The notes beneath the pieces are model-generated. The model made no database searches, was not told the DNA's origin, and saw nothing but the letters and a program-made list of their open reading frames with translations. A stretch of DNA of 50,601 nt from a virus: the IMG/VR virus record IMGVR_UViG_3300007276_000069, positions 1 to 50,601 of that record; one strand, given 5' to 3'. Positions 8,666 through 18,019 of this stretch are shown here, one piece after another. A program made the position numbers and the translations under genes. Positions within the stretch are counted from its first letter, which is position 1. Each line of letters opens with the position of its first letter.

Positions 8666-9334
8666 ATGAGTTTAACTGGTTTTTTTGATGACTTTGATTT
8701 TTCAAGCTTTAATGATGACTTTGGGTTTGATGATGATTTTGGTGGTTCTTTTACGGATTTTAATGTTCCTTCTTCTGCCTTCTCTTTTAGTCAAGAGCAA
8801 TTTGAGTTAGAGGATGACTTTGCCCCTCAAAGTTTTTTTCAACAGGACGCTGACTTAGGTGGGTTTGATGATTTTTTAGGTGAAGAGCGAGAGATATCTC
8901 TTCCAGAAACTACCTTAAAAGAAGATATATTTAAGCTTTTTGGCGTAGGCGAAAAAACAGCTAAAGCAATCAGCGCGTTTGCAAAGGCGGCTAATAAGGG
9001 CGGCGGTAAACAGGGGCAAGCACAGGGCAGAGGTAGAACTGGTCCTGCACTTCCTACATCAGCCCGTGCGCCAACGACAGCAGCGGGTAGAACATCTAGG
9101 GCTAGACAGGCTACTAGCGGTGAACGTGCAGTACAGGCGGCTATACAACAATCAGAACGTGCAACAAGCGCAGCCAGAGCAATTGCTAATCAGATGGCTA
9201 GGGCTGGCACTGTTACCAGTACAAACGACTTAGCCGACATGATCTCAGGCTCGACTAAACCTATGGGTACTAAACAAAAGCTTCCCGGTTCAAACTTACG
9301 GCAGCTAGCAATACCACGAACACAAATGGCATAG
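8666..9334 (+). CDS. Virion-module protein with Phe/Asp-rich N-terminus
   Basis: 222 residues from ATG 8666; the frame continues upstream but the ATG directly after the previous stop (TTAAAATG) is favoured. The first 80 residues are dominated by Phe, Asp and Gly (FFDDFDFSSFNDDFGFDDDF), a low-complexity acidic-aromatic tract. A short helical part around GVGEKTAKAISAFAKAA resembles a helix-hairpin-helix-like segment, though this is weak. The remainder is basic and rich in Arg, Ala, Thr and Gln. No family recognised. It is probably packaged or part of the ejection machinery because of its neighbours. Confidence 0.5.
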   Translation: MSLTGFFDDFDFSSFNDDFGFDDDFGGSFTDFNVPSSAFSFSQEQFELEDDFAPQSFFQQDADLGGFDDFLGEEREISLPETTLKEDIFKLFGVGEKTAKAISAFAKAANKGGGKQGQAQGRGRTGPALPTSARAPTTAAGRTSRARQATSGERAVQAAIQQSERATSAARAIANQMARAGTVTSTNDLADMISGSTKPMGTKQKLPGSNLRQLAIPRTQMA

Positions 9335-9344
9335 AGGAAATACA

Positions 9345-9947
9345 ATGGCGTTAAATCCCGATCCATATTACAGCGATCCCAAGATAGAAGAGTCGCTTCG
9401 CCCACAGGAAGGCAGCATTGATGCTATTGACAGGTTCAACGCACCTCCTCCCGGCCACTCGTTAACAGGCGAACCTCAGAAGTGGGCTTGGGAAAAACCT
9501 GCAGAATACTCTAGTCCTGAAGAGGCTATGGAGTGGGTGGTTAGCCGTATTGAACAGCCGGAAGTAGAAGAGAACTTTCTGCGACTAATGCTTAGTGGTG
9601 TGCCTATCGAAGCTATGACTAACACAATTACCTTTACAGGTTTTACGGAGGGCTATTGGAGTCCTGACATGTCAGAGATACTGAAGATGCCTATTGCCAT
9701 GCACTTCATGGGATTAGCCCTAGAGAACGGCATACCTGCAACTATCTTCAACAAAGACCCTGAACTTGCAAAAGAAGAGGGCAGAATACCTGATAACAAA
9801 GTTATGGGTATCATGGAACAAAATAGGCCAGACATGTACAACAAAATTATGTATGCGACCGATCTTTTGCTAGAGGAAGATGAAGAGATGCCTGAAGAGC
9901 AAGAGGATGTTAGCTTTATGGAAATGGAAGAAGGGGAGATGGTCTAA
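9345..9947 (+). CDS. Conserved virion-module protein
   Basis: 200 residues with a purine-rich GAGGAAATACA before the ATG. Mixed alpha/beta-looking sequence. The central part (about residues 55-110, containing EEAMEWVVSRIEQPEVEENF and MLSGVPIEAMTNT) looks like a compact folded domain, and the C-terminus is very acidic (LLEEDEEMPEEQEDVSFMEM). The stop overlaps the start of the next gene as TAATG. I recall similar proteins beside ejection proteins in marine podoviruses, but no function is established to my knowledge. Confidence 0.5.
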   Translation: MALNPDPYYSDPKIEESLRPQEGSIDAIDRFNAPPPGHSLTGEPQKWAWEKPAEYSSPEEAMEWVVSRIEQPEVEENFLRLMLSGVPIEAMTNTITFTGFTEGYWSPDMSEILKMPIAMHFMGLALENGIPATIFNKDPELAKEEGRIPDNKVMGIMEQNRPDMYNKIMYATDLLLEEDEEMPEEQEDVSFMEMEEGEMV

Positions 9948-12418
9948 TGGTATCACCTTTTATGAGTTTTGCAACGGGTGCGCTGCAAGCGGTTGATAAA
10001 AACATTGATAGGTATCGTGCTGAAAAGGCTGCAGAGGAAGAGCGTGCAGACGCCGCTGCACAACGCATGTCAGAACTTGCGTTTCAAAGAGAGACTAGAC
10101 TAGACGTACAAGAATTAGCAGGGAAGCAAAGTAGAGAAGCTGCAGAGATAAAATATAATGGAGAGCGAGGTAACAAAGGTCAAACCTTTGGATCAAAAAA
10201 TAATAGCTTTTATGTTAGAACTGGTGCTACTCCCGACAAAACTGCTATAAATTTAATTAATCAAATCAATGCGAATCCTGAAAAAACTTCTGCAATATTA
10301 AACGATGCTGTAGAAGGTCCAAGGTTAGTGGCTGCAATTAATGGTATGCTTGGACAGGTGAGAAAAACCCAAGGTGAGTTTGGAAGAGCGCAAGAGTTTG
10401 GTGAAGGATATCAAGGTTCAGTACCCTTGAACAATCCTGAAATGTACCTCCGTGCTTTTCACGGAATGAAAAATAAAGATGTGCTAAACTTAGCCCGTCT
10501 CTTTAGCGAAAATACTGCTAAAATGAGAAGCCCAACAGGGAATGTAAATGAAAGCACTCCTCCTCCTCCGGGGACAGATGTAAGTGTTATGGAAAGAGGA
10601 AAGGTTGTAGATTTAGGAGGTTCTGAATTTCCTAATTTTAATACTGCTGCAGAAGCTTATCGCTCTACTAATCTTGGCTTCTCTAACAAACCTTTAGAAT
10701 TTTCTAAACAAAGCTTACTAAAAAAGCTACACACAAATGGTGTTACAGAAGACGAAGCAAAAAACCGTATTTTTCGTGCTGCTTCAAACAAAAGTCTCAT
10801 GACTGTAATATCTGGAACTCTCGCTCCAAGTCAAAAGCAAAAGGATGAAGCTTTAGAGTATGTATTGAATCCAGATAACGGGTTTACAGATAAAGATACC
10901 GGAGAACTTAATATTAATAATTTCTCACAATTTGTTGACTTGTTTGGTAGAAAAATGGCGGGTTCAACTATGTTAGGCTCGGACCCTGCAGAAATAAAGT
11001 TTCAAGGAAATGAAACTTCCGCACAAAAGAAAGAGCTTGAATCTACTATGGTTTTAGGTAGCACGGCCCGTGCAGCGCGTTTAGTCTCTAAAGAGATGAG
11101 AATAAATATTGAACGTTCCGGCGCTGGAGGTAGTATCATTCAAAGAGCTACAGCACTAACGGCTGAAATTCCTGAATTTATTCAATCTAGTGGACAAGTC
11201 CTTAACAGTATCATGCGAGATCGTGGTCTAGGTAATAATATTATGATCGATGCGGCTAATAGAAAAGTAAAGGCTATATCGCAAAAAGCTCAAGATAGGT
11301 TTACAAACACAGCAGCAAAAGCAGAAAAAGCGCGGATAAATTTTCAAAACAATCAAAGTGAAGCAAATCAAGAGGCGCTAGCAGCGTCAAAGCTTGAGAT
11401 GCTTGAGCTTACTTTTGCCTATCAGCTTACGGGCATTCTACAGGGAGGCACTGGTGGTCGAACCATATCAGACCAAGACATTACCAGAGCTATGGCTATG
11501 TTTAGGTCTAAGACAGGAACTGTCCAAAGTCGCCTACAAAAATTAGATTTCATAGACAAGATGTTAAGTGGAGCAGTTAATAAAGAAGTCCTTTTTAATA
11601 TTCTTCAACGTGGAGGAACTAACAAGGATATGTTTGAATCTGTTAAGAATGCTGCTAGACTATTTGAAACGGGTGCTAATTTAAGTAATTTTGACACTGA
11701 AGCTAATAGCTATGCAAAGAAAAATGTTGGGGAGCAGCCCTCTAAAGTTAGAACAAACAACGCTCAAATGATTGTACAATCTGCAGCGCAGATACCTGCT
11801 GTTGCTGATTCTCCAAACTATGTAAAAGGTAGGTATATAGATGGTATTAACATGGTACTTACTCAGGGTGATAAAATAGCTCCCGGTATGATTGTTGGAA
11901 ACAGGTATGTTATTAATGCAAATGCCTTCGATTTATCTCGTAGAATGATACAGCAGTTTCCTAATCAAAGAACACCGGAGATGGCAAAAGGTAGAGAAAC
12001 TGCTCAAAAAAGAGTTAATAGCATGGTTGACTCAGTATTTGATTTAATAACAGGCGAGGTAGTTCCGGCACGATTAGGAACAGAGGTTCAGACGCAAGGC
12101 AAAAATAAAGGTAAAGAGTTTCCCTCTATAATTAGAAATGACGAAGATGTAGCGCCTAAAACTAACCCTGTAGCTTCACCTGTACCTGTAGGGCCTGAAA
12201 CTAACCCTGCAGTTTCACCTGTACCTGTAGCACCCGAAGCTCCAGCAGTACGTTCTACAGTTGGTAGGTCTTTAGAAGATCGAAGAGCGTCAACGCCTTT
12301 GGAAGCATCTACCGTATCAGAAAGAAACACAGAGTCTCAACGAAATGTTAAAGTTATGGAACAAAACAGACAAAGAGCATTGCGTAGCGGTTCTAAACTC
12401 TTTAGCGGGAGACAGTAA
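9947..12418 (+). CDS. Large internal virion / ejection protein
   Basis: 823 residues, TAATG-coupled on both sides. The N-terminus (MVSPFMSFATGALQAVDKN) is mildly hydrophobic, followed by an Ala/Glu/Arg-rich helical segment and a long mixed domain. The C-terminal 110 residues are Pro/Val/Ala-rich with a duplicated TNPA/TNPV...SPVPV unit. No protease or lysozyme motif is seen. Size and position between the other ejection-type genes suggest an equivalent of T7 gp15. Inference from context. Confidence 0.55.
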   Translation: MVSPFMSFATGALQAVDKNIDRYRAEKAAEEERADAAAQRMSELAFQRETRLDVQELAGKQSREAAEIKYNGERGNKGQTFGSKNNSFYVRTGATPDKTAINLINQINANPEKTSAILNDAVEGPRLVAAINGMLGQVRKTQGEFGRAQEFGEGYQGSVPLNNPEMYLRAFHGMKNKDVLNLARLFSENTAKMRSPTGNVNESTPPPPGTDVSVMERGKVVDLGGSEFPNFNTAAEAYRSTNLGFSNKPLEFSKQSLLKKLHTNGVTEDEAKNRIFRAASNKSLMTVISGTLAPSQKQKDEALEYVLNPDNGFTDKDTGELNINNFSQFVDLFGRKMAGSTMLGSDPAEIKFQGNETSAQKKELESTMVLGSTARAARLVSKEMRINIERSGAGGSIIQRATALTAEIPEFIQSSGQVLNSIMRDRGLGNNIMIDAANRKVKAISQKAQDRFTNTAAKAEKARINFQNNQSEANQEALAASKLEMLELTFAYQLTGILQGGTGGRTISDQDITRAMAMFRSKTGTVQSRLQKLDFIDKMLSGAVNKEVLFNILQRGGTNKDMFESVKNAARLFETGANLSNFDTEANSYAKKNVGEQPSKVRTNNAQMIVQSAAQIPAVADSPNYVKGRYIDGINMVLTQGDKIAPGMIVGNRYVINANAFDLSRRMIQQFPNQRTPEMAKGRETAQKRVNSMVDSVFDLITGEVVPARLGTEVQTQGKNKGKEFPSIIRNDEDVAPKTNPVASPVPVGPETNPAVSPVPVAPEAPAVRSTVGRSLEDRRASTPLEASTVSERNTESQRNVKVMEQNRQRALRSGSKLFSGRQ

Positions 12419-15400
12419 TGGGATTTATTATTGAGCCTGAAGAGGACGAAGAACAGCCACAATTTGCAGTTACGCAACCAATTGTTCCCTCTGAAGAGAT
12501 GTTAGAACAAGTAGAAGCAACTACAGTTAGCGAAGACTCAGAAGATGTAAGGGATATTGCTGCTGCTCTTAGGAGAGCGTACCTTGGAGAACAAGCAGAG
12601 GTAGGAGGTGCACCATCAATTACAGGAGTAGAGCAGCTAACTCGTAGGTCAGAAGATATTGAACGTGCTATTGAAAGGCTTCCGGGTGAAGAGAACACAT
12701 TAGGATTAGCCCGTACTGCGTTTTCAATAGGTAAATTTTTTGTAGACAATATGGTTGGCGTGGCTAATACCCTTGCAGTCCCACTTGGTCTTGTTGATAC
12801 CAGCAGTGCTGATCCTAATGCTCAAGAAACACTTCTCACAAAACCTCAAAAACAATATGAGAAAAAAAGATATGTAGATTATTACGATAGACTTCGTGAA
12901 AAAGAAAACAGGTCTATAGCTGGTGCCGTGCTATCTACTACTAAAAAAATCTTTGACGAGTCTCCTGAGTTAAAAAATGAGGGTGAGTTTGTAAAAGGTG
13001 TTATTGATCGTCTTGCTGGGCAGGTAGGAACGATAACTGCCAGAGAGGCTAACGAACTTACAGGCTACTGGCGACCAGAGGCTAGCACCACAGAACAAGT
13101 TGTTCGGGCTATCCCAGAGTTTATTGGTGGCACAACTTTAGGCATAAGATTTCTTACTCGCAACAAAAGAGCTATAATTAAAGAGTTTGAAGATTTGTCT
13201 GGAGTATCAGTTCTTAAAGCAACAGAGTCTGACATAGTAGAAACCACTGCAAAAATGATGGACAAAGCTGCTTTTCCGTTAGCCAGTGCTTTGAGGCTAG
13301 GTGGAGTGCGTAGAACTATGTATGGCAAGCGTATAGCCAGCAACATTAGAATAAAACAGATGAACCAAAAGTTTCGATCTGCTAATAGGCAGGTAGAGGT
13401 TGCAAGAAGAAAGGTACGGTCTACTAGAAATAAAGCAGATAAAACAGCACTAAGACAGGAAGAAGCTGCGTTACGCGCAGCCCGTTCAGAAAGAATCAAT
13501 GCAATACCAAAGGAGTTAATAGAAATTCCTATTACAGAAGCGGGTGCTATCACTGGCGCTATGATAGGCGGCAACTATTTTGGTGAAGAATATGGCGCTT
13601 TGCTTGGGGCTTTGGGTGGAGGCTTTGGTTCTGTGGTTGGTTTCAGCAGGGTCTACGATTTAGCCGCTGGTTCTGTGAGAGGTGTAGGCTCTTTAATTAC
13701 TAGTTTAGGTGGGAGCATAGGTCTTCTTACAGATGACCAGTTAAGCTCTCTTGCAAAAAAAGGTATTATATCAGGCACATCTAATTTGCCTAAAAGAGAT
13801 CAGAAAGCCCTTGAAGACTTTGCATACTTCATTCGATCTTTGCCTGAACAAGCTAGAGAAAATGCGTTTGCACAGCTAAAGTTTTTTAGAGAAATTCGTG
13901 ACGATCTTGCAGATGCTGGTGTAGACCCTGAAGTTCTTGAAACAACCTTGGGTAAAGCAACAGGACTAGTTCCTTTAATGATGATGAAGAATACGATTAC
14001 AACGTATAAACTTGATTTAGCAAAAGGTGTTGGCAAGGTAGACAAAGAATTAGAAGACTTGTTAAAAAATGAAGACAATATTAATAAAACTCTTGGCGAG
14101 TTTAGAGGTCTTATTGATAATCTTTCTGGTGCCGTTGAGGGAGCGGGAGTACAGAATGAAAAGTTTAATTCTTTTGTAGCAGCCGTTCGTGGAGTGGCTA
14201 CAGAAGAAAACGTCAAACTGACTGCAGACTCCTCCACACTTAAAAACTTAATAGATGATTTTATTGATAAGGCTAGTAATCCAACTATAGGTGGTGCTGC
14301 AGCAGATAAAGAAGCTCTCGAAGAGATTATTGAAATGGCTGTGAAGCAGGGTACACTACAAGCAGATTCTCTTGGTGAAGACGCTTCCCTCATAGCTTTA
14401 AGACAAGAGGCATTGCCTGAATTAGAACGGGCAGGAGTAGAGGCATCTAGTCGGGCAGAGCGTGCAGCCATAGAACGTGAATCGGATGTGTTAAATTTTT
14501 TAACAGACTATTTAGACCCACAAACATATCAAAATAATGCAAAAGAGGCTGCTACAAATCTCTTAGAGTATGCAAAAAGTAGACGGCGCGATATTAAAGG
14601 AAAAGCTAGCGCAAAGTTTGAAGAGTTAAAAAACCTTGATCTGCAGGTAGACATCACTGATTGGTTGAGAGGTCTGTATTCTGATGATGCGTATTCTTCT
14701 GTAATACCCTACGGAAAAAAAGCTAAAGTAAAGCAGAGATTAGCTCAGACTAGAATTGCTAAAGCGTCTACTTTAGATAGTCTTGCTAAAATTGAAGGGT
14801 CTACAGGAGCGCAAAAAGCAGTAGAGAATAGTCCTGAGTTACGACAGGCTATTAGATCAGAAATGTTAGAGGATGGGGTAGAGGTAGGAAATGATGTAAC
14901 CTACAGAGAAGTACGAGATTATATCAAGGATCAGGCAGGTGTAGAAGATATGTCTGACTTTGATGTGTTTATGGTTCTCCGTGAAATATCTGAAAGCTTA
15001 GACCTACCAGAGTTAAAAATAACTGCTAGCATAGAAGATATTCAAAAACTATCTTCATCCTTTTCTACTGATGCTGCCACATATTATAAACGAGGAAAAC
15101 TAGATTTAGCTAAAAGCTCTGATGATCTTGCTCAAGGATTAGTAAATCAAGTTCCTGAAACTGGCGATGTAAACATAAGACAAAAGATAAGAGCGGCTAA
15201 AGAGAACTATATTAACAACGTCATACGCAGGTATCGGGATAAAGACGGAAACCCTATTGGTTTTGAGTTAAACAAAAACATCGATCCTGAAGACGCTGTT
15301 AAAATAATTGACATGAAAAAAATAGTTGCTGGAGACGCGCAGTATGGAACAGATGTAATAAATCAAATAGGTAAAAGTTTTGGTGGATACTACAGTGAAA

Positions 15401-16620
15401 CTGGAGAGTATGTTTTAGGAGATAAAGGAAGATTGATCGTAAGAAACTTAATGAACGATCTTCTGGCTAAACATATTTCGGAAACGGGTACTGTAAGAGC
15501 CGCAAAAAGATTAGCCTCTGGGCCGAAGATGCCTCTCAGCGTGGATCAAAGAGAGCTTTTATCTGGAGTAGGGACGCCGGGGCTTGATCCTGCTAGACAG
15601 GCTGAAAAAGCCAGAGCAGGTCGAGCGTTACAAGAAGAAAGGGTTTTGAAAGAAGCAAGACCAGTTGAATACAGCCCTGCTATGGAGATGTTAGAGGACG
15701 CGGGACTGATAGATTATAATCAAGTTGTACAATACAATAAACATATAGAGATCGCTGAAGGGGTTGCTCCAATTCTATCAGCGACAGATCGTAAAGTAAA
15801 AGCGGATACTCTTAGGGCTGCACGTAAAGTTAAATCTCTGCTGAACGAAAGAGAAAAGTTTCTAAGCGAGTCTATGCGCTATCTTCCAACTCAGGAAGGC
15901 GCTAGAAGTATTGGTGATTATGATAGGTTCTTAGAATTTTTTATCACTAACCCACAAGGAGGACAGCGTTTTGAAGCTATGTTACCACAGATAGCTGACA
16001 AAATGAATAAAAGCCCTGAAGAGGCTCGTAAGATTTTTAAAGATATTACTATTGAGTCTTTATCAAGAGCAACGTATGGAGACATGAGAGAGGTTGCACC
16101 GGGGAGGTATAATAGAGACTTTGATTATCAGGCATTTATTAACTATGTAACCGATCCAAATACTTCAAGTGCTATTCAAAACATAGTAGGAGAAGAGTCT
16201 TTCAATACAATTGCTAGGATGGCTGATTTTATGAATGTGCAGAATCGAGATTTAGCAGCTAGGCTACGAGATTCTGGCATACAAGTTTCAACACCAAAAG
16301 GGTTGTCTGTAGAGTCTCTTCTATCTCGTACCTACAGCATCTCTCGCGGAGTTATTAGCCCTAAATATGTAGCAACAGAGGTTGCACTTCTTAGCTTCAG
16401 AAAACAAAAAGCAAAGGCTCTTTCTCGTATTCTAAGTGACCCAAAAATGGTAGATGCCGTTATTGATATCATTGAATCCGAAGGCACAGACATAAGAAAA
16501 TATAATGGTGATCTGTTTACTGCTTTAATAAACGGACTTGGATACCATGAAAATATGAAAAAAGAAGAAAGAACTAGAGAACAAATTACACAACTAGAAC
16601 TTGATCAATTTAGGAGATAA
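12418..16620 (+). CDS. Very large internal virion / ejection protein
   Basis: 1400 residues, the largest gene of the window, coupled to the previous one by TAATG. The acidic N-terminus leads to a helical region. A glycine-rich hydrophobic stretch (ITGAMIGGNYFGEEYGALLG, around residues 378-400, continuing to GGSIGLL) could insert in a membrane. The rest is charged and helical, with many Lys/Glu/Ala heptads. The layout matches the giant ejection proteins of podoviruses (T7 gp16 class), which form the periplasmic conduit. No lytic transglycosylase Glu motif was recognised. Confidence 0.55.
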   Translation: MGFIIEPEEDEEQPQFAVTQPIVPSEEMLEQVEATTVSEDSEDVRDIAAALRRAYLGEQAEVGGAPSITGVEQLTRRSEDIERAIERLPGEENTLGLARTAFSIGKFFVDNMVGVANTLAVPLGLVDTSSADPNAQETLLTKPQKQYEKKRYVDYYDRLREKENRSIAGAVLSTTKKIFDESPELKNEGEFVKGVIDRLAGQVGTITAREANELTGYWRPEASTTEQVVRAIPEFIGGTTLGIRFLTRNKRAIIKEFEDLSGVSVLKATESDIVETTAKMMDKAAFPLASALRLGGVRRTMYGKRIASNIRIKQMNQKFRSANRQVEVARRKVRSTRNKADKTALRQEEAALRAARSERINAIPKELIEIPITEAGAITGAMIGGNYFGEEYGALLGALGGGFGSVVGFSRVYDLAAGSVRGVGSLITSLGGSIGLLTDDQLSSLAKKGIISGTSNLPKRDQKALEDFAYFIRSLPEQARENAFAQLKFFREIRDDLADAGVDPEVLETTLGKATGLVPLMMMKNTITTYKLDLAKGVGKVDKELEDLLKNEDNINKTLGEFRGLIDNLSGAVEGAGVQNEKFNSFVAAVRGVATEENVKLTADSSTLKNLIDDFIDKASNPTIGGAAADKEALEEIIEMAVKQGTLQADSLGEDASLIALRQEALPELERAGVEASSRAERAAIERESDVLNFLTDYLDPQTYQNNAKEAATNLLEYAKSRRRDIKGKASAKFEELKNLDLQVDITDWLRGLYSDDAYSSVIPYGKKAKVKQRLAQTRIAKASTLDSLAKIEGSTGAQKAVENSPELRQAIRSEMLEDGVEVGNDVTYREVRDYIKDQAGVEDMSDFDVFMVLREISESLDLPELKITASIEDIQKLSSSFSTDAATYYKRGKLDLAKSSDDLAQGLVNQVPETGDVNIRQKIRAAKENYINNVIRRYRDKDGNPIGFELNKNIDPEDAVKIIDMKKIVAGDAQYGTDVINQIGKSFGGYYSETGEYVLGDKGRLIVRNLMNDLLAKHISETGTVRAAKRLASGPKMPLSVDQRELLSGVGTPGLDPARQAEKARAGRALQEERVLKEARPVEYSPAMEMLEDAGLIDYNQVVQYNKHIEIAEGVAPILSATDRKVKADTLRAARKVKSLLNEREKFLSESMRYLPTQEGARSIGDYDRFLEFFITNPQGGQRFEAMLPQIADKMNKSPEEARKIFKDITIESLSRATYGDMREVAPGRYNRDFDYQAFINYVTDPNTSSAIQNIVGEESFNTIARMADFMNVQNRDLAARLRDSGIQVSTPKGLSVESLLSRTYSISRGVISPKYVATEVALLSFRKQKAKALSRILSDPKMVDAVIDIIESEGTDIRKYNGDLFTALINGLGYHENMKKEERTREQITQLELDQFRR

Positions 16621-16622
16621 AA

Positions 16623-16793
16623 ATGGAGTTCATTATTACTATCGTAGTGCTAGCCCTTGCAGTGTTTGGAGGCTTTTCCATCCTTGCGGCTATCACGCCC
16701 AATGAAGCGGACAACAAAAAGGTGCAAGCTATCCTTACCGCTATCAATGTATTTGGTATGAATATTATCAAAGCTAAAAACAAACTTGGCTAA
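16623..16793 (+). CDS. Small membrane protein
   Basis: 56 residues. ATG 16623 follows TTTAGGAGATAAAA, a strong ribosome site, three bases after the preceding stop. MEFIITIVVLALAVFGGFSI is one membrane segment, and a second weaker hydrophobic part (AILTAINVFGMNII) follows. It starts a run of short, overlapping membrane genes ahead of the spanins, so it is a candidate holin, antiholin or accessory lysis protein. Function inferred from position only. Confidence 0.65.
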   Translation: MEFIITIVVLALAVFGGFSILAAITPNEADNKKVQAILTAINVFGMNIIKAKNKLG

Positions 16794-17040
16794 ACTATAT
16801 ATAAAAAAAGAACCAGTGACACTGCGCGTGTACTATTGGATGCCAGACTACAATAACATACTGCAGGAATTTATGTGGCAGTTGCACGATATTGTACCTG
16901 AGTATCCAAGAGTACACCGCTTTCTTAATCACTGGCACCACAACATAGAGGCCGTTATAGAAACGGTGGAGGTATCACATGGGAGAGCAAAAGAAGCTGG
17001 AGCCAGACAGCGAGTACAGCGCACTGGACCTCGACAATGA
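16786..17040 (+). CDS. Small conserved hypothetical protein (TTG start likely)
   Basis: 84 residues from a TTG at 16786 that overlaps the preceding stop by eight bases (TTGGCTAA); an ATG at 16840 (MPDYNNILQEFMWQLHD) would give 66 residues. The core with aromatic and His residues (PRVHRFLNHWHHNIEAVI) is of a type I recall from other marine phages without a known function. No strong ribosome site precedes the TTG, so coupling to the upstream stop is assumed. The last 20 residues overlap the next gene in another frame. Confidence 0.5.
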   Translation: MAKLYIKKEPVTLRVYYWMPDYNNILQEFMWQLHDIVPEYPRVHRFLNHWHHNIEAVIETVEVSHGRAKEAGARQRVQRTGPRQ

Positions 17041-17293
17041 CGGGGTAGTGAGCGACAAGGAGTTAGCCGTTATGGAAGCTCTGGAGAAAAAGGAAAAGAT
17101 GGAAGCGCAGAAGAAGATGGCGTGGGTAGCTATGGTATCCATGCTTGTGTTCACTGCCCTTGTGTTTTTGCCTATATTTCCTGACACCCGGATTAAAGCA
17201 CTTTCCGACCTGTTTGGGCTTTTCTACATTGGACAGGCAGGTGTGGTTGGAGCGTACATGGGAATGACCGCGTACATGAGTGCTAAGAAGTGA
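16979..17293 (+). CDS. EF-hand-bearing two-helix membrane protein
   Basis: 104 residues; the start is supported by GGTGGAGGTATCAC directly upstream. Residues 17-28 (DLDNDGVVSDKE) fit the canonical EF-hand loop D-x-D-x-D-G-x-x-x-x-x-E. After a charged helix come two membrane segments (WVAMVSMLVFTALVFLPIF and LFYIGQAGVVGAYMGMTAYM). The stop overlaps the GTG start of the i-spanin. A calcium-binding loop on a small membrane protein next to spanins suggests a holin whose assembly might sense divalent cations, but this is speculation; similar proteins also occur without known roles in marine phages. Confidence 0.65.
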   Translation: MGEQKKLEPDSEYSALDLDNDGVVSDKELAVMEALEKKEKMEAQKKMAWVAMVSMLVFTALVFLPIFPDTRIKALSDLFGLFYIGQAGVVGAYMGMTAYMSAKK

Positions 17294-17724
17294 TCAAGAT
17301 ATACATACTTATAGTCGTGCTAGGATTAGTCGGCGGTGTGTGCTATGGCGGATACTATTACTACAAAGATACCCAGGAGAGGATACAGACCCTCACTGAG
17401 AACAATGCCAAGCTAGAAACTGCAAAGCAACTGCAGGACGATACGATCAACGCTATGATCGAAGACCGTGAGAAGTTTGAAGAGCTAAACAACGAACTTC
17501 AAAAGAAACTACAGGCGGCTAATAACTACAGGGACACATTAATTGGTAAGCTGCGTAAGCACAACCTATTAGTCCTTAGTCTGAAGAAACCAAAACTTGT
17601 AGAGAAGAAGATTAATAATGGAACGAAGAAACTCTTTGAGTCCTTTGAAGCTATTTCTGGTGCTATTGCTCCTCCCGCTAGTGGCGACGGGGTGCAGCAG
17701 CTTCCGAAAAGTTCTACCCCTTGA
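17290..17724 (+). CDS. i-spanin (Rz-like)
   Basis: 144 residues, GTG start at 17290 overlapping the previous TGA (GTGA). The N-terminal membrane anchor (YILIVVLGLVGGVCYGGYYY) is followed by a periplasmic coiled coil (about residues 30-95, Glu/Gln/Lys/Asn heptads) and a Pro/Ser-rich end. This is the layout of inner-membrane spanin subunits, which join an outer-membrane lipoprotein to fuse the membranes in the last step of lysis. The o-spanin gene begins inside this one in another frame, as is usual for Rz/Rz1 pairs. Confidence 0.7.
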   Translation: MIKIYILIVVLGLVGGVCYGGYYYYKDTQERIQTLTENNAKLETAKQLQDDTINAMIEDREKFEELNNELQKKLQAANNYRDTLIGKLRKHNLLVLSLKKPKLVEKKINNGTKKLFESFEAISGAIAPPASGDGVQQLPKSSTP

Positions 17725-18019
17725 AATAAAAACAGTAGAGGTAGAGCGCAAAATTCCTGCACAGGCTAGACCAAAGAGTGTTAGCCTGAACAACATATAT
17801 TTCTATGTGGTTACTGACAGGAACTTTGGCGATTTTAAAAAGACATTTGAGAAAGAGAACGGCGACTTGGTATTTTATGCCGTGAGTGTGCGCGACTACG
17901 AAACACTAGCACTGAACATGGCAGAACTGAAAAGATATATACAACAACAAAAAGAACTCATAATCTACTATGAGAAAGCTATTAAACCAAAAGAGAAGAA
18001 AGAGACGCCTAAAAAATAA
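17618..18019 (+). CDS. o-spanin (Rz1-like outer-membrane lipoprotein)
   Basis: 133 residues. A lipoprotein signal (FLVLLLLPLVATGCSS) has the lipobox ending A-T-G-C, with Cys at about residue 26. The mature part (NNIYFYVVTDRNFGDFKKTF and NMAELKRYIQQQKELIIYYE) is longer than lambda Rz1 and resembles the o-spanin-like lipoproteins I recall from other marine phages. It starts 107 bases before the end of the i-spanin gene and extends past it, so the pair is partly nested. It is the last gene before the terminator at 18051, and overlaps the convergent gene by 11 bases. Confidence 0.75.
   Translation: MERRNSLSPLKLFLVLLLLPLVATGCSSFRKVLPLEIKTVEVERKIPAQARPKSVSLNNIYFYVVTDRNFGDFKKTFEKENGDLVFYAVSVRDYETLALNMAELKRYIQQQKELIIYYEKAIKPKEKKETPKK

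Noticed and set aside
13800-14471. 223-residue minus-strand frame inside the 1400-residue gene
   Set aside because: Ser/Ala/Leu-rich antisense shadow of an Asp/Glu/Lys-rich coding sequence, without ribosome site or promoter.
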